From positions 6,272,001 to 6,336,000 of the forward strand of contig NC_062235.1 of assembly GCF_905475465.1 (NCBI RefSeq): a DNA stretch of 64,000 nt, in the 5' to 3' direction. The notes beneath the pieces were generated by a model that saw only the letters and a list, made by a program, of their open reading frames with translations, did no database searches and was not told the origin of the DNA. This DNA is from Pieris napi. Taxonomy: Eukaryota; Arthropoda; Insecta; Lepidoptera; Pieridae. This document shows positions 10,738 through 23,292 of the stretch, piece by piece. The translations under genes were made by a program, and so were the position numbers. Each line of letters begins with the position of its first letter. Position 1 is the first letter of the stretch.

Positions 10738-10889
10738 AGCCTTGCGATTCTCTAACTCACTTTTCGAACTCATCAGAATCATCAGAATGCCAAATCGTAA
10801 AATGACTGCTTTACGACTGATTTGAGCGCGACCGACGCTGTGAACACCGCTGTGTGAGTTCGAAAAGTGAGTTACAGAATCGCACGGCT
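10738..10889. mobile_element. MITE family C, both termini present
   Basis: The terminal inverted repeats 'agccttgcgattctctaact' and 'agttacagaatcgcacggct' extend about 35 bp each. The right portion is the reverse complement of the half copies at 6089-6205 and 25505-25618, whereas the left portion is only the terminal repeat. It looks like a foldback derivative made from one half plus its inverted end. No ORF. No clear target duplication. Confidence 0.7.
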
Positions 10890-11527
10890 GGCTTCGTCTT
10901 TATCGACTATTATGTACGCCAAACTGAAAAAAATGATTTATTGCAATATGTACTATATTTTTAGTTAATAATTGAAGGACGACTTGCGTTACTCTGAAAG
11001 TTCTAATATCTATAAAATGGCCCGTGCCAACCAATACCTTCTTATTTCGGATTAGTAGAAAACCAATTTATATTCTTTTAACAGTTTGTATAGGTTATAT
11101 AATTCAACACAATCAGTACTAAACTTAAGGTAATAAAATGCGGCCGTCTTCAACTAAACCAAAGTTTCACGCCTGCCAAAGACCTCATGGACATTGACGT
11201 GGCATAAATTCTTATCAAATTTGTATTTAAACTTTTAGTTTAGGGTTGTCTCTGTTCGTAAAAACTTCAAGTAATAAAATCCGACTTAGAAGATTTCATA
11301 ACTATATTTTATACCCTTATAAATAAAATTGTGTGTAAATTTTCTAGTGGCAAGCTCATAAATTATTTTTCACAAAGCTTAAATAACAATGAAATATTTG
11401 AGTAAGTTTCTGTTTGATGGTACAGGGTTTTCTACCGTAATCGCTACAGTTATGTTTAAACCAGTTAGGAGGGAGGATCGTCCTCTTTTTACTATTTATA
11501 ATTTGAGTTATTGTGTAGTATTTTATT
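10890..11527. other. no gene recognised
   Basis: AT-rich DNA, no supported features. Confidence 0.4.
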
Positions 11528-11725
11528 TCAATTCAATTCAATTCAAAATCATTTATTCATATAGGTAACACAATGTACACTTATGAACGTCAAAATAGAA
11601 ATTTAGATGAAATGCTTCTAATTTTACATTTTCTTCCAGTTCTCAAATCAAGGGCGTAGAGCGGAAAAGAAGAACTGGCAATAACCTCTCCGCCACTCTT
11701 TTTAATCACCAAGTTTTTTGATTTA
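11528..11725 (-). mobile_element. LINE 3' tail, antisense
   Basis: On the minus strand it ends 'gaataaatgattttgaattg' plus repeated 'aattg' units, preceded by 'tgttacctatatgaataaat' and by 'gagaggttattgccagttct'. The same tail occurs on the + strand at 50645-50815 and in part at 26885-27010. It is the 3' end of a lepidopteran non-LTR element with a short repetitive tail. Confidence 0.7.
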
Positions 11726-12059
11726 CACAACGTTTGTAAGGAGCTGCAACTATGTTCCACATAACATCTTAAGTAAAATTAAGGAGCTGTAACCATTACA
11801 CCATGTTCCTATGACATCTTAAGTAATTAATAGTAATAAAATAAATTACAAACAAAGGTTTGTCCTCTATCAGCAGGAGGCATGGTGAAATAGGAGCACA
11901 CACTCACATTCTCGTGGGAACAACATGCAAATACATAGTCGAAATAATATTGTACGGTAACAGAAATAGAGATTCTCATTATCATCTAATCTCTATAGGT
12001 AGAGATTATTAGGAATAAAAATCTTCTGACACAGTCTCAATCAGAAACTTGAAGGAATA

Positions 12060-12815
12060 TTTTCTCTGTATGTTGTGGAGAAAGGATGGTGCCTCCAACC
12101 TAAAGGGAGGATCCTCGACCCAGTGGCTAAGGTTGAGAAGTTTAATATATCATTAGAGCGCGGTATAACTTCGTTAGCGCGTTTCAGGGTATGATGCCAT
12201 AGTAGTGATTCGTAGGCTCAGATTGTAGGTCGCTACAGTACTCCCCGACGACCGCAGGTTAATCGAGTTGAAACGGCTGGTGCCAGGATGTCGGAGACTC
12301 CAGTGAGTTGGAACTGTGTGTGATAATACGGCATGTTGCTTCAGTGGGTCGGAATGATGCAGTGTGCTGCTGCGGCTGAAGGTAGGTTGAAGGCTTGTTG
12401 CATGATAAAGGGCTATAGCTATATATTGCTGACTACATCCTTAGGTTTTTTTTTATATAATAGAGCTTTCGGGACGACCAAGAAGGGTAGTCTTCGCAGC
12501 CCATAGACACCCATTTTTGTGGGTGCGTTGCCGGCCTTTGAGGAAGGAGTACACTCGATTTTTAAACATTTGGAGGTCGTATCTCTGAGGGAAGACCCCC
12601 ACCGGGAGTCGATTCCACAGTTCGCTAGTTCGCAAAAGAAAATGCCTTGTGAAACGGACTGTGGAAGACTTCCAACCATCAAGATGATGTTGGTGAAATT
12701 TAGAGCTCGTACGGCTCGTACGGTGTTGAGCTGCCGGAATAAACCCGTTAGCGCGTTTCTGGGTATGACAACATCGTCATAATGATTCGTAGGCACAAAT
12801 TGTAGGTGGCGCTAC
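12060..12815 (-). pseudogene. non-LTR retrotransposon C-terminal remnants, antisense, duplicated block
   Basis: On the minus strand, 12453-12660 reads RTSELWNRLPVGVFPQRYDL and then FKNRVYSFLKGRQRT. This is the C-terminal 'LWN.LP..VFP..YDL..FK...Y..LKGRQR' signature of jockey/CR1-type polyproteins. A block of about 65 bp occurs twice in the same orientation (about 12172-12237 and 12748-12814), sharing 'gttagcgcgttt' and 'gattcgtaggc'. Two truncated copies, or a rearranged one, therefore lie side by side. Frameshifts separate the pieces; not functional. Confidence 0.7.
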
Positions 12816-13167
12816 AATATGTTGCTCGTGTGAATTATGAATAAACGATATATGAGAAATTTTTGCCGTTTTCCAGATCGGCGGCAAATTCCTTTTATGA
12901 ATGGAAAATTTACACAGGAAATTTTATAGTGCATAAGTTAACGCAGACAAGTACACTCTCTATATAAAAGCATGCCCGGATGAGACGGATATACGACGCG
13001 TCGAGAGAACCGAGAGCACAGGTGCAAAACGGACGGCTTTATGTCCTGATCCATAGTTAACTTCAAGAATTCTTGGCTATCATTGAAAATTTGGTTGGAA
13101 TAAATCGTTATTATTATTTTCGGCTTTACGAAGGACTCGAGACTGTAACCGTACTGTAACTGTAGAG
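12816..13167. other. no gene recognised
   Basis: The 12950-13070 stretch is GC-richer and has 'tatataaaag', a TATA-like motif. It may be an old LTR or promoter piece, but I see no matching second copy. Confidence 0.3.
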
Positions 13168-13447
13168 CAGTGTTGGCCTAGTGGCTTCAGCGTGCGACTC
13201 TCATACCTGAGGTCGTAGATTCGTTCCCCGGCTGTGCAATGTAACCAATGGAGTTTCTTCCTATGTGCGCATTTAACATTTGATCGAACGGTGAAGGAAA
13301 ACATCGTGAGGAAACCGACATGTCTTAGACCCAAAAAGTCGACGGCGTGTGTCAGGCACTGGAGGCTGATCGCCTACTTGCCTATTTGATTTAAAAATGA
13401 TCATGAAACAGATTCAGAAATCTGAGGCCAAGATCTAGAAAGACGTT
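13168..13447 (+). mobile_element. tRNA-derived SINE (family A), near full length
   Basis: Head 'gagcagtgttggcctagtgg' (A box), 'gtcgtagattcgttccccgg' (mutated B box), then 'gaaggaaaacatcgtgagg', 'ccaaaaagtcgacggcgtg', 'atcgcctacttgcctat' and 'gattcagaaatctgaggcc'. The 3' end is truncated near 13447. Confidence 0.85.
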
Positions 13448-14299
13448 GTTTTTTTTGAGACTGCAACCTCATTAACTTTGACCACAGACGTGGCCACTAG
13501 ACTATTGAGGTTACGAGACATATACCATATAAACCTGTAGCTGAGTTTCATCATCGGACATCGAATTACGATACAATACGAAATTCCACCCGTATCACCT
13601 CGATGTCCGTTGTTCCACAACTGTCCATTGAAGTAGTTTTAAAGCATATTGACTGAGGGTCCTTCAAGATAAGAGTGTAACAAAAGGACGGTTACGCACT
13701 CGCGAGCCCTTTGGCATTGAGAGTGTCCGTAGGCGGTATCACTTAGCATCAGCATAACCATAAGCATTCAATATTCACAAAACGAGATATATATTTATTT
13801 TTCAAAATTACGTCTCTTGGGTAATGTTAAAACCGTTTGACGTCATCACAATCACGACCTGGGGAAATGGTAATTAATATTAAGATGTACCGTATTATCG
13901 CGTTATAGCATCAGTGTGAGCCGGATATTAAATCAGCAAAAACCTACTTATATTAATTTTTATTGCGTTTAAAATCTCTTAGTTTTTGTTAATTTTTTTC
14001 AGTAGTTGCCACCCGGATTTATATATAAACCGTTTGTATATCTTTTTAACAGTCATTTATTATACTATTAATTATCTTATTACAATTACGAGATTTTCTC
14101 AAAAATGTGTTGTTTTCATGTGCAAAATACTTAAAAGAAATGGATTACAATTTAAAACAATAATTCCTAATACGATTAATATTAAATTAATTCAGCCCAT
14201 GTATCTACATAATAATTTATTTTCTGCTGCTGTTTTTTATAACACCATGCCCCTTTTTTATTTTAGTATAGTTATTTTTTTATTCATATATTTATGAAA
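13448..14299. other. no gene recognised
   Basis: A 103-residue open frame at 13986-14297 is low-complexity and AT-driven (rich in F, I, Y, N). It lies just upstream of a LINE tail and may be decayed LINE sequence. I do not call it a gene. Confidence 0.35.
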
Positions 14300-14498
14300 T
14301 CAATGTATACAAAATATTATAAAATCTATTTAAAAAGAGTAACTATGGAGTTTCTTGTCCATTCTTCTCCATATGAAACTACCTTTTGAAAGGGGAAACT
14401 AGTATTTTTTTAAATTTTTTATTTGTAATTTTGACTTTTTAAACTGCCTTATTGAAAAAAAAAATCTAATTGAATTTGACTTTTGATGTTCAACTCTC
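14300..14498 (+). mobile_element. non-LTR retrotransposon 3' end
   Basis: 'ctatggagtttcttgtccat', 'tctccatatgaaactacctt' and the terminal 'tctaattgaatttgactttt' are a 3'-terminal sequence commonly seen at the ends of lepidopteran non-LTR elements. The coding part upstream is too decayed to read. Confidence 0.5.
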
Positions 14499-15009
14499 TA
14501 ATAAATAATACTACAATCATACCATATAAATATCGATATAAATCTTAAAAGCTGTCACAAAACATTTTTCGTTTTGGAGAGGGCATATAGATGTCGACTT
14601 ACCTCTATATTCTTTAATGTAATAATCATATGTCTTTTAAAATAAAGTTTATTTATCTTTTACTGTACGTAGTACTATTAAGTCTAAAGTAAATTTTATT
14701 AACACGGGTGTAACATTGAAAAACACCGTGTCTTAGAAAATTAGTTATATTGTCTTTCTCAAAGTAGTACCGTTTACAGAAGCCAAGGATAATAGGCGAT
14801 CCACGTTATGGCTATTTGACAAGATTTTAAAAACCATTCTAATTATTTATTACATTTATTTATTATTATAAGATAATCAAATCCCGCCCGCCAAAACGCT
14901 TCTCTAGACAAAATGGCGTTGCACCATGCTTGCTACCATTCTTGTAAACACGTAAATAAACATCAGTAACGTTCAATTACCTGTTTAACATTCCTTCATT
15001 ATTCATTCT
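14499..15009. other. no gene recognised
   Basis: AT-rich DNA. Confidence 0.35.
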
Positions 15010-15096
15010 TAAGCAAGGTCCACACTCTTAACGAGGCGGCACGAGGGGACGCGGGCGCGAGAGTGTGGACGGTGCGCTCGTATCCCCTCGTTAACT
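15010..15096. repeat. GC-rich foldback fragment
   Basis: 'ggtccacactcttaacgagg' is partly mirrored by 'gagagtgtggac' and by 'cccctcgttaac' within 80 bp, in strong contrast to the AT-rich surroundings. It is probably the end(s) of a small inverted-repeat element. Confidence 0.45.
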
Positions 15097-16910
15097 TATA
15101 TTATGTTTCAACCAAAAAAAGTATCCGGCCAATATCTTAAGGCACGCGATGACGATAAAAACTCAAAATGGACACTGTATACAAAGGTTCACTAAGATCG
15201 CCTAAAGTATAATATTTAAATAAAATATACATTCGTTCTATCTCTAGTTAGTAATGCTGAAATTCAAAAATCAAAAATCAAAAAAATGCTCCCTGCTACA
15301 ACGTGGTGTTGCCAAGTCAAAATGATTTAAATAATAGGTTACTGATACTGTCTATGGTATTGTAATGGATCCACATAAATGTTTTACAAAACGAAAGCGC
15401 TGAACAATAAAAATTCATGGTCACGGCCAAATATTTTCAATTATAATGAGCTATTGATAAATATGTAGGTACAGTGTACAATCCTGGGGATATGTCTGAA
15501 GACTTCTGAGTATAAACAGATAGTTGAAAATAAGTTAAATAAACCGAATAGTTTAATAATCCGATATTATTAAAAACTAATGTATATTATACTACTTCAT
15601 TTAAATGAAAATAATTTTGTATTATCTTACGTTTACATTGCTACAAAAAAAAATCTAATGTTCTAATAAATAAGTGTCAAATTATAAGACATGTAAACAT
15701 GTTTAATAAATGTATATACAAACAAATACAAATTACTTTAAAGTTTAAACGGGCAATAATGTGTATAAAAAATATAAACCAAAAATAATTAGCACACAGT
15801 CTAGCACAAATGAAGAATGAAATTAAGTTCTTTGTTTAATAAGCCGTGTAATAAAGTTACGTTTATAAGATATTCATTTTCACTTTTTAGAGATAATAAT
15901 TGACAATTTAATAAAGAAAGTTAGAGCAATCCAATAAAGATAGAGAGAAATATAATAGAAATGTTATAGTTATTTATTATAAATTCAGTTTTAGTTAAAT
16001 AACTACTAATTAATAGTGAAATAAAATTGTATTTTACGTAAAATTCGATTTATTAATCTTAAGAATCGATGCCTTTGTAACGAAACACGTTTGCGTGTAT
16101 CACATCCAGGTGTTCATATTTGGTAATTCATAAAAAAAGTATATTTCCATGATACGTGTCAAGGTTTTTATTCCTGAATTGATGTAAAGGAAAAAAATTT
16201 ACACATCTGACCGAACATTTTGTTATTTCTAAAAATACCTATTTTAGTTGTAAACTGATTTTAATACCATTACAGGTAGAATTTCAAATAATCTAGTTGC
16301 AATTATATACACAATGTAGATAAATAAATACACAATAAGGAGATACAATATTTTAGCATTATGATGATGGCGGGTAGTCGGGCGATTTAAAAACAACTTT
16401 GTCAAGAGTGTGTATCATGTATTAATTAAATATTAATTAACATTTTCCTGGTAAAACGATCTAACAGAAAATAGACAGGAATGACCTCGACCAACTTCCG
16501 TAACATATTGTTTGTATATGTACGCCTTAAAGGTATACTTACATGTAATTTACATTACTATACATGAATATATTGAGCAGTTCATCTACTTAGTTTGTAT
16601 GAGGCTCTTTCAAGATATTTAACGCATGTGAATTAATATTATTGGGAAGATGCTTATTTAATTGTCAGGCTTCTAATGGTTACAGCACTTATGAAAAGAG
16701 ATCTCTTAAAGTCGTATATAAAGATAAATTCCTTTCCTTTTATTCATATATTCTACGACAACACAACAACTAAAACATAATGAGTTTCCTTAACCACCTG
16801 GGCGTTAATTAACATGCGAAACAGGTAATATATAATGTCTATACATCAATTCGTATAAAGCTGTCGTTAGAAGATTAAAAAAAACGTGTGTGTACTTATG
16901 TACACGCGTT
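15097..16910. other. no gene recognised
   Basis: Long AT-rich stretch with no ORF, RNA gene or clear repeat that I can support. Confidence 0.45.
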
Positions 16911-16911
16911 A

Positions 16912-16993
16912 GAAGTTATACTTCTTTGGCGTAACAAGATAAAAAATTTACTGTCATCATTTTTCCCTAACGCGCCAAAAGAAGTATAACTTC
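16912..16993. repeat. short inverted repeat (foldback)
   Basis: Arms 'gaagttatacttctttggcg' (16912-16931) and 'cgccaaaagaagtataactt' (16973-16992) pair with a single-base bulge around a loop of about 41 nt. A related partial motif ('gcgccaaagaagtcc') is at about 17947-17961. It is probably a small MITE family. Confidence 0.6.
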
Positions 16994-18061
16994 AAAAATT
17001 CAAAACAGTATTGCTATGCCTCATGCCCAGTACTTATTGATATAAGGGCGCATATTTTCGTCTAACCTTAGGTTTACCATGGTCTGGCCAGTCTCTTTGA
17101 GAAAGGTCAAGTAGACGAAACCTTGAACTGAACATCAAAGAGTAACGATAGTCAAATGTTTGCCCTGTCTTGGTGTGTACGATATTCCAAACACAGGCTA
17201 GCTGCGGATATGACAAAAAGGTATCAATTTGATAAAGAACTTTTGTTCTATTCTTGTATGTAAACCGATTTTTTATTTGAATTGATACCGAGGATTGCGG
17301 TTTTATATGCTAACTGCAACAACTTAAAAATAATTGATTTATTACATTTTTAATAGACTTCAAAAAAACTGGAAGTCATTTTGTGTAAATTTTTTTATAC
17401 TGTAATCTCAGTGTTTTTAAATATAAGTCAGGATAAAGAGACTATGTATTATTCAGTTTCAGTCATCCGATGTTTTTATGTTATGTCCTTAAATTTGGTA
17501 TAGTATTTGAATTAGTCAAAACTATCTGTGATAAAATTCTGTCAAAAAATCGCATTCAAAAAGTTTTAAGCAAAAATATTTAGTTTTTTGTAAAGTTTTG
17601 TTATGACTACATTTTCGTGACTTACAAAACTCTTACAAAGGTTAGAATAATCTTGATCTTGTATATTAATTTTATTTTCGACTCGGTGTAATTGACTTGT
17701 ATTGTTGAATGTCCTTGGCGAGACGGAAGCCCAAATTATAATAACAATAAAATTTTATCAAGACTTTTATCTTTTTCAGTCTAGATGTGAGCAGTTGCGC
17801 AGTAAAATTGTATAGAATATAATTAATTAAGTTTCGGTTATATTTATCCAGGCGTAATAAAACAATTTATCATGTAAATGTTATTTGAATAGCGCAAGAG
17901 TAAGGCAGATGACGTTATTAAGTTTCGCGTTCTTTAGACAGTTCGCGCCAAAGAAGTCCATTGTACGATGTCTCAAACGCCCCTGTGTGTCGGCAAATTA
18001 GTCTTCTACTTCCCTAAAGAAAAATGATGGAAAGACGCCGAAATTGTACGTAATTTCAAAA
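16994..18061. other. no gene recognised
   Basis: AT-rich DNA. The 60-residue minus-strand frame at 17034-17216 has no motif. Confidence 0.4.
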
Positions 18062-18322
18062 GCACTGTTGGCCTAAGCTTCAGCGTGCGACTCTCATCCC
18101 AAACGTCGAAGGTTCGATATCTGGCTGTGCATCTAACGCTCGTAAGCTGAAGAAAAACATCGTGAGGAAACCCGCATGTCTCAAATCCAAAAACTGACAA
18201 TTCGATATCTGTCAGACAGAAAGCTCTTTCTTTTCTATAACATAAAAAAATATCAAAGAAATGGATGTAATGTGAGGCCAAGAAGGGCTGTTGTAGCGTC
18301 GTGGTATTATTATTATTATTAA
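18062..18322 (+). mobile_element. tRNA-derived SINE (family A) with ATT-repeat tail
   Basis: Head 'gcactgttggcctaagcttc' and 'gtcgaaggttcgatatctgg', then 'gaagaaaaacatcgtgagga', a shortened middle, 'tgttgtagcgtcgtgg' and a tail of ATT units at 18304-18321. The deletion removes most of the 'gtgtcaggcac...ctacttgcc' block. Confidence 0.75.
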
Positions 18323-18827
18323 ACACATTTACAATATTCGTCTATGCATTTTTTTAAGGCAGTGCATTTTAAACGAACAGTACTGGGCGTAATTTTAGCT
18401 TATAATAAGCATAACATATATATCCTAGAAAATAAATTGTGTGTAGCTGGGTCAGCCAATTAGTAACATGCCTTAATTGCTAGCATATTCGAATAATGCG
18501 AATAAGAAGCGTCATGTAATAAAATTAATCACAATTTATACTAAAATTATTTTGACAGTCAATTAATTTGCGGGCGAAAAAAGATTTTCTCGTTTCTATT
18601 GCCTTCATAGTTCACAAATATTAGCAAAACATACATTTCAATAAGAATCCTTGATTGCGACTTTATTAGATAGAATTTACTAATAATATATCAGGTAAAT
18701 GCTACATTCGTATAAAAGAACTTCTTAGCTTTCTATACACAAAAATATTTACCATGACGATTAAATCATCATGAATTTAGATCATTTTCTAAATACGGAT
18801 TTCCTGTTGACTATAGCCATTGAGGAG
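18323..18827. other. no gene recognised
   Basis: AT-rich DNA. Confidence 0.4.
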
Positions 18828-19115
18828 CAGAGCCCAACGGGCAGGAGGCTCACCTGATGTTAAGTGATATCGCCGCCCATGAACACTCCCATTGTCTGAA
18901 GGCTCGCTAGTTCGATGCCGGCCATTTAAGAGTTGGTACGCTCTTTTCTTGAAGGGCCCTAAGTTGAATTGGTTCGTAAACTTCAGTGGCCAGTTGGTTC
19001 CTCATAGTATGCGCGGCAAAAACTGCCTTAAAAAACGCTCGTTGTGGTCGAGGTGATACTGATGGTATTTTGTATTGTGCCTTGACGTCCGATAATGAAA
19101 ATCAGCTGCAGGTTT
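18828..19115 (-). pseudogene. jockey/CR1-type LINE C-terminal and 3' UTR remnant, antisense
   Basis: The 3'-end block 'gggcaggaggctcacctgat' is shared with copies at 23293-23830 and 28428-28680. Reading on the minus strand leads from the polyprotein C-terminus ('NQL...VYEPIQL') into a short 3' UTR. Decayed. Confidence 0.65.
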
Positions 19116-19734
19116 TATAGTATGAATCAAACTACGAAATAAATCTACTTAAATATGTTATGTGCCATATTTCATCGGTTTTACTTGTATAATCAAATGT
19201 TAGGAAACTGTGCGAAGCCTATTTAAGTATAAAGTTTTACCAATGTTCCTTCAAACTGTCCCATTTAGAACTCGTAAGTAGAACTCCTCTAGACTACTTA
19301 TTCAAAACTTCGTGAGTAATGTAACCATCGCGGCAATAATTAACTCTTAAAAATTACATTTATTAACTCAAGTAATACGTTGAACTTTTTATTACCTTTG
19401 TGATGTCCAGTTACAGTGATTAAAAAGATTTACACGTCTCGATTAATTGACTGTATTAAATCTGTGGAAAAATTACCGGGTTTCATTCTTTATTCTTCGA
19501 GTAATTAAATAAATATAGTTTTATATTAAGTTAAAGTGCTTTATCTGCTGATCACATTACAGTTTTATTCGCCTACCTTTACCAGAAGAATCCGATATGG
19601 TTATTTAGTTTCTTCTAACATCTAAAAATAATAAAAGAGTTTTTAATGCGTTTCAGAATAGAATACTGTAAAGACTAAATTGTGCTTGATCTTAATTATT
19701 TCATTTCAATATCCATTACTTTAGGTACTTGAGA
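19116..19734. other. no gene recognised
   Basis: AT-rich DNA. Confidence 0.4.
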
Positions 19735-19995
19735 AGGTTATGGGCCATACGGGCCCGGCATATATGCCATATATCTGTCGCCATCGCAAGATATCTCGTG
19801 GCTCTTGTGTCCAACTTAGAACATCTTTTGTTTCGTGGTCCTTGTTAACTTCATCCCACCAACGCAGCCTCGGTCTACCGGGTTTTCTCTTGCCACCAAG
19901 GAGTTCAGTAAGAGAAACTTAGGGTTCCGTTCTCCGCCATTTCCATGTGCCCACTTGTTGCATTTTGGACAATGGCGTCGTCAAGGATGTTATAA
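19735..19995 (-). pseudogene. LINE RT C-terminal remnant, antisense
   Basis: On the minus strand, GGKRKPGRPRLRWWDEVNKD is the basic 'KRGRP..RW.DEV' block of LINE polyproteins. It is followed by a 'SWTQEPRDILRWRQI' segment where the 'A.DR..W' motif would lie. Short and with no neighbouring RT domain. Confidence 0.65.
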
Positions 19996-20056
19996 AGTTT
20001 TTAATAGAAGAGAATACGCCAAGCACCGTCGTTGCAAACAGTTCATTTCATAAATA

Positions 20057-20779
20057 CAGTAGAACCTCGATAACGTAAACCTCGGTAACATAAAAACCTC
20101 TGTTACTTCAAAAAATACTATGTTCCCTTCCCATCAGAGCCCAAAACCTCTATAACTTAAAATACGCAACCTCTATAACGTAAATAAATAATCTCTGTAT
20201 AGGCCCTCAGTAACTAAAAGAAATGTTTCCACAACCTCTATAACATAAAATTGTTTGTGAATGAGTCATTTTATAAGAGTGTCAAAACAAATGGTTTCGG
20301 TATTTATTGCTTGCACGTGTTTACTAATGTATTGTTAACGTAAACAATACATTACCTATTGTTTGCTTTATCTAAATTCTTCAAAGCTTTGCGGCGGTTA
20401 GCTTTGTGACAACGACTTACTTGCATCATAAGTTAATGTGTTAATGTATTCTCCTCTCTATTTGTCATTGAAAATCAAATCGATTTAGAAACAGTGAATT
20501 TTTTAAAACAAAAGAAAATCACAGATTTTTTTAAGTAGACTAAACCTTTAGTTGTTGTTTTATTTTTATGTAATGTAAGTAATGTGAATAAATATGATTC
20601 CATATTTAATTTTCCATCCTTCTGATGCATTCAAGTAAAAATGGGAGGAAGGGTACATAGAAACATGTACATACCTCTATATTAACCTTTACCTGACATA
20701 GAACCTTGATAACTTAAAACCTCTATAACATAAAATATTTTGTGTTTCCCTTGGACTTTATCTTATCGAGGTTCTACTG
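20057..20779. mobile_element. pogo-like Tc1/mariner MITE with subterminal repeats
   Basis: The 17-bp perfect terminal inverted repeats 'cagtagaacctcgataa' start at 20057 and end at 20779, flanked by TA at 20055-20056 and 20780-20781, the target duplication of Tc1/mariner elements. Inside both ends there are repeated 'aacctctataac' and 'aacctcggtaac' motifs next to 'gtaaa' or 'ataaaa', like arrays of transposase-binding sites. The 723-bp element has no transposase frame. The 'CAGTAGAACCTCGATAA' terminus suggests a pogo/Tigger relative. Confidence 0.82.
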
Positions 20780-20781
20780 TA

Positions 20782-23292
20782 TTATAAACACTTAAAGCTT
20801 ACTCTCATCAAAGTTTATTTTGTGGAAATGCATGTTTCTTTCGTTTTCGTATTCGTGTGAAACCGCAGAATAAAAGTCTTCAAAACTTAATAATTAATAG
20901 CGAATATAATACGTCGTTTATCACTTACTCTTCCCGTTTCCCACTTGAGAAATTATCGTAAGAATAAATTATTGTACGTTTAAGAACATGGCAATTATCT
21001 GAGAGCACATTAAGTCGTATTTGGTAAGAAATTTCTTTGAATAATTATAATACGCAATTTTTAAAAAGGAATGACGTCAGAAATGAACGTTGGTTAACGT
21101 CATTGTTGAGGGGTCATGTAAAGTTTTTATTTTGGTCGAGCTTTTGCTATTTTTGATACGCCCCAACTCGTATTTATTTACTCAAATAAACTTAAAATAC
21201 CTTACTTTTTGGATTTCATATTATAAGTTTGTTTTTTCTTCTTGATGTAAAATTTAGCTCATGATATTGAATTTTGAATTGTTTCATTACATTAGAGTAT
21301 GTTTAAAATTTACAATATAATTTGTATACAAAAAACATAGTACAGGAAAAGGATTCGAGTTTTGCTAACAAAAGAACTAATTCAAATAAAACTTAATAAA
21401 CGAGATTTAACACTGACGTATGATTAATATAAAAACCTTTTAAAACGTGATGTTGTCACGTGTAAAGCTTATAAAGGAAAATTTACATTTGTCTTTTAAG
21501 CTTTATAGAATTAGAAATATCCTTTGACAAACCCAATTAGTAGTTTAATTATTATTGTAGGTTGTTCACATAGTGTTGCGAAATCGAACGAACTGGTATA
21601 GTGTTAAATGCTCTGAGAACACGTGGTTTGTGGTGATCTAGGTTTTTTCACTTCTTTGTGATGAAGACATTCGTGACCTGATTTGTCTATAGACTATGAA
21701 AGTTCTTTATTAGTATTATACATCGATGCTAATAGTTTGTAATGATGCTAATAGATGCTAGTAATTAGTTCGGTTAATAGGTTTATTTTCCTAAAATAAT
21801 ATCTAAATGTATGTAAATCAATCATTTGTTTTAAAACTCGTTCCTTTATGACAGTAGTAATCACTAAGCTAAGCAATTTTTTAATTTTCATAGTAAAACT
21901 GATTCTCAGAACGTTTTAACACTTGGACCGTAACCTTGGACCTGTGTAGAAATTATTTTGTTTCCATTTTACGAAGTTAAAGTTGTCAAAATAAATTTTA
22001 TACACTAAACATGCGATTATATTTTAGGGACTCCTTTAAATGCGTTTACTGCGCAATTCTTATAAGGAAAAACTGTACTTAAGGAATTCAATTAAACAAA
22101 AACACACAAAAACTGTTAACCTTAAATAGGTTACTCAATTGAATAAGCATTCATTGCACGCTATTTCTTTGTTTGTTATTTATTTAATTCGGTTAACACT
22201 TGGAGGTAACGTGTACTATAAACACTTAGATGAATTAATTATGTAAATATCTGTACTAAATAAATGAAACCAAATAAACAAGATATACGATGAGTTTGAT
22301 CGCTTTATTTTTGTAGTTTTTGTAAGAAACAAAAAAACTTTAAAACAACAATTTTAATGTTTTGATTAACTCAAAGTATACTTAACTTAAACAAATAGGA
22401 AATAATTTTTGCTGGTGTAGCTGTTGTTAAAATTTTCAAATTTCACAGAAGATAATTTTATACATTTTATTTTATAATATTCCCTGCGAAAAAAGTAATT
22501 GTCAATTTTATAAAATCTTCACATTTTCTATTTGATTGATAGAGGGAGTATAATATATTTATTATAAGTAAAAATAATTATAATAAATAAAATCTGAGGA
22601 GGTAAGGAATAGTTGCAAATGGTTCTTTAAACCAAAACAACAGCTACCAGGATAACATACACAAAAAGAGTTGAAACGATACAAGGGTGATTTTGCAAAC
22701 GTGTGCGTATATTGATTTTTCTACTATGCAACATGACAACCTAACGGATATGGGCGTGGTTTTGTTTATAAAACAAGCCAGAAATTCAAAACATTGTACC
22801 AGGCTATAATAAATTTAAAAAGTTGAAAACGTTATAGAAAATGTTGCAGAAATTGTTATTTTGCAGTGTTTCATTCCATATTAAATTTTGTTTCATTTAC
22901 TTATTTTTTTTATTTAAATTTTAAAAAACGAAACTTCAGTTTGAAGTATTATTATAATTACGGTACAACCGTCATTGTCGCATTGGATTACTGTCATATT
23001 ATGACTCAACTATATCTTTTTGTGTAACTAACACATGAAATCACAATTTTTACTATGTTTGTCTTTAGATAACGTACAAATATGCAGACTTTGTGAAAGT
23101 TGCACATTTTGCGAGAATTTTGTTTTTTCGCATTTCAGAAGATTTTTTGTTTAATGTAACCTATTAACTATTAACGTTATAGTTAGTCAAAGCAAAATTT
23201 TTCATATTTTAGAAGTTTCATGAAAATACAGAACCACGTGTAGATAGATTACCGGAACAAATATTGCATCAAACTATACATATTATGCATAT
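20782..23292. other. no gene recognised
   Basis: Long AT-rich stretch without ORFs of interest, RNA genes or clear repeat ends. Confidence 0.45.

Noticed and set aside
13986..14297. 103-residue ORF rich in F, I and Y
   Set aside because: Low-complexity AT-driven translation next to a LINE tail; no conserved motif or signal.
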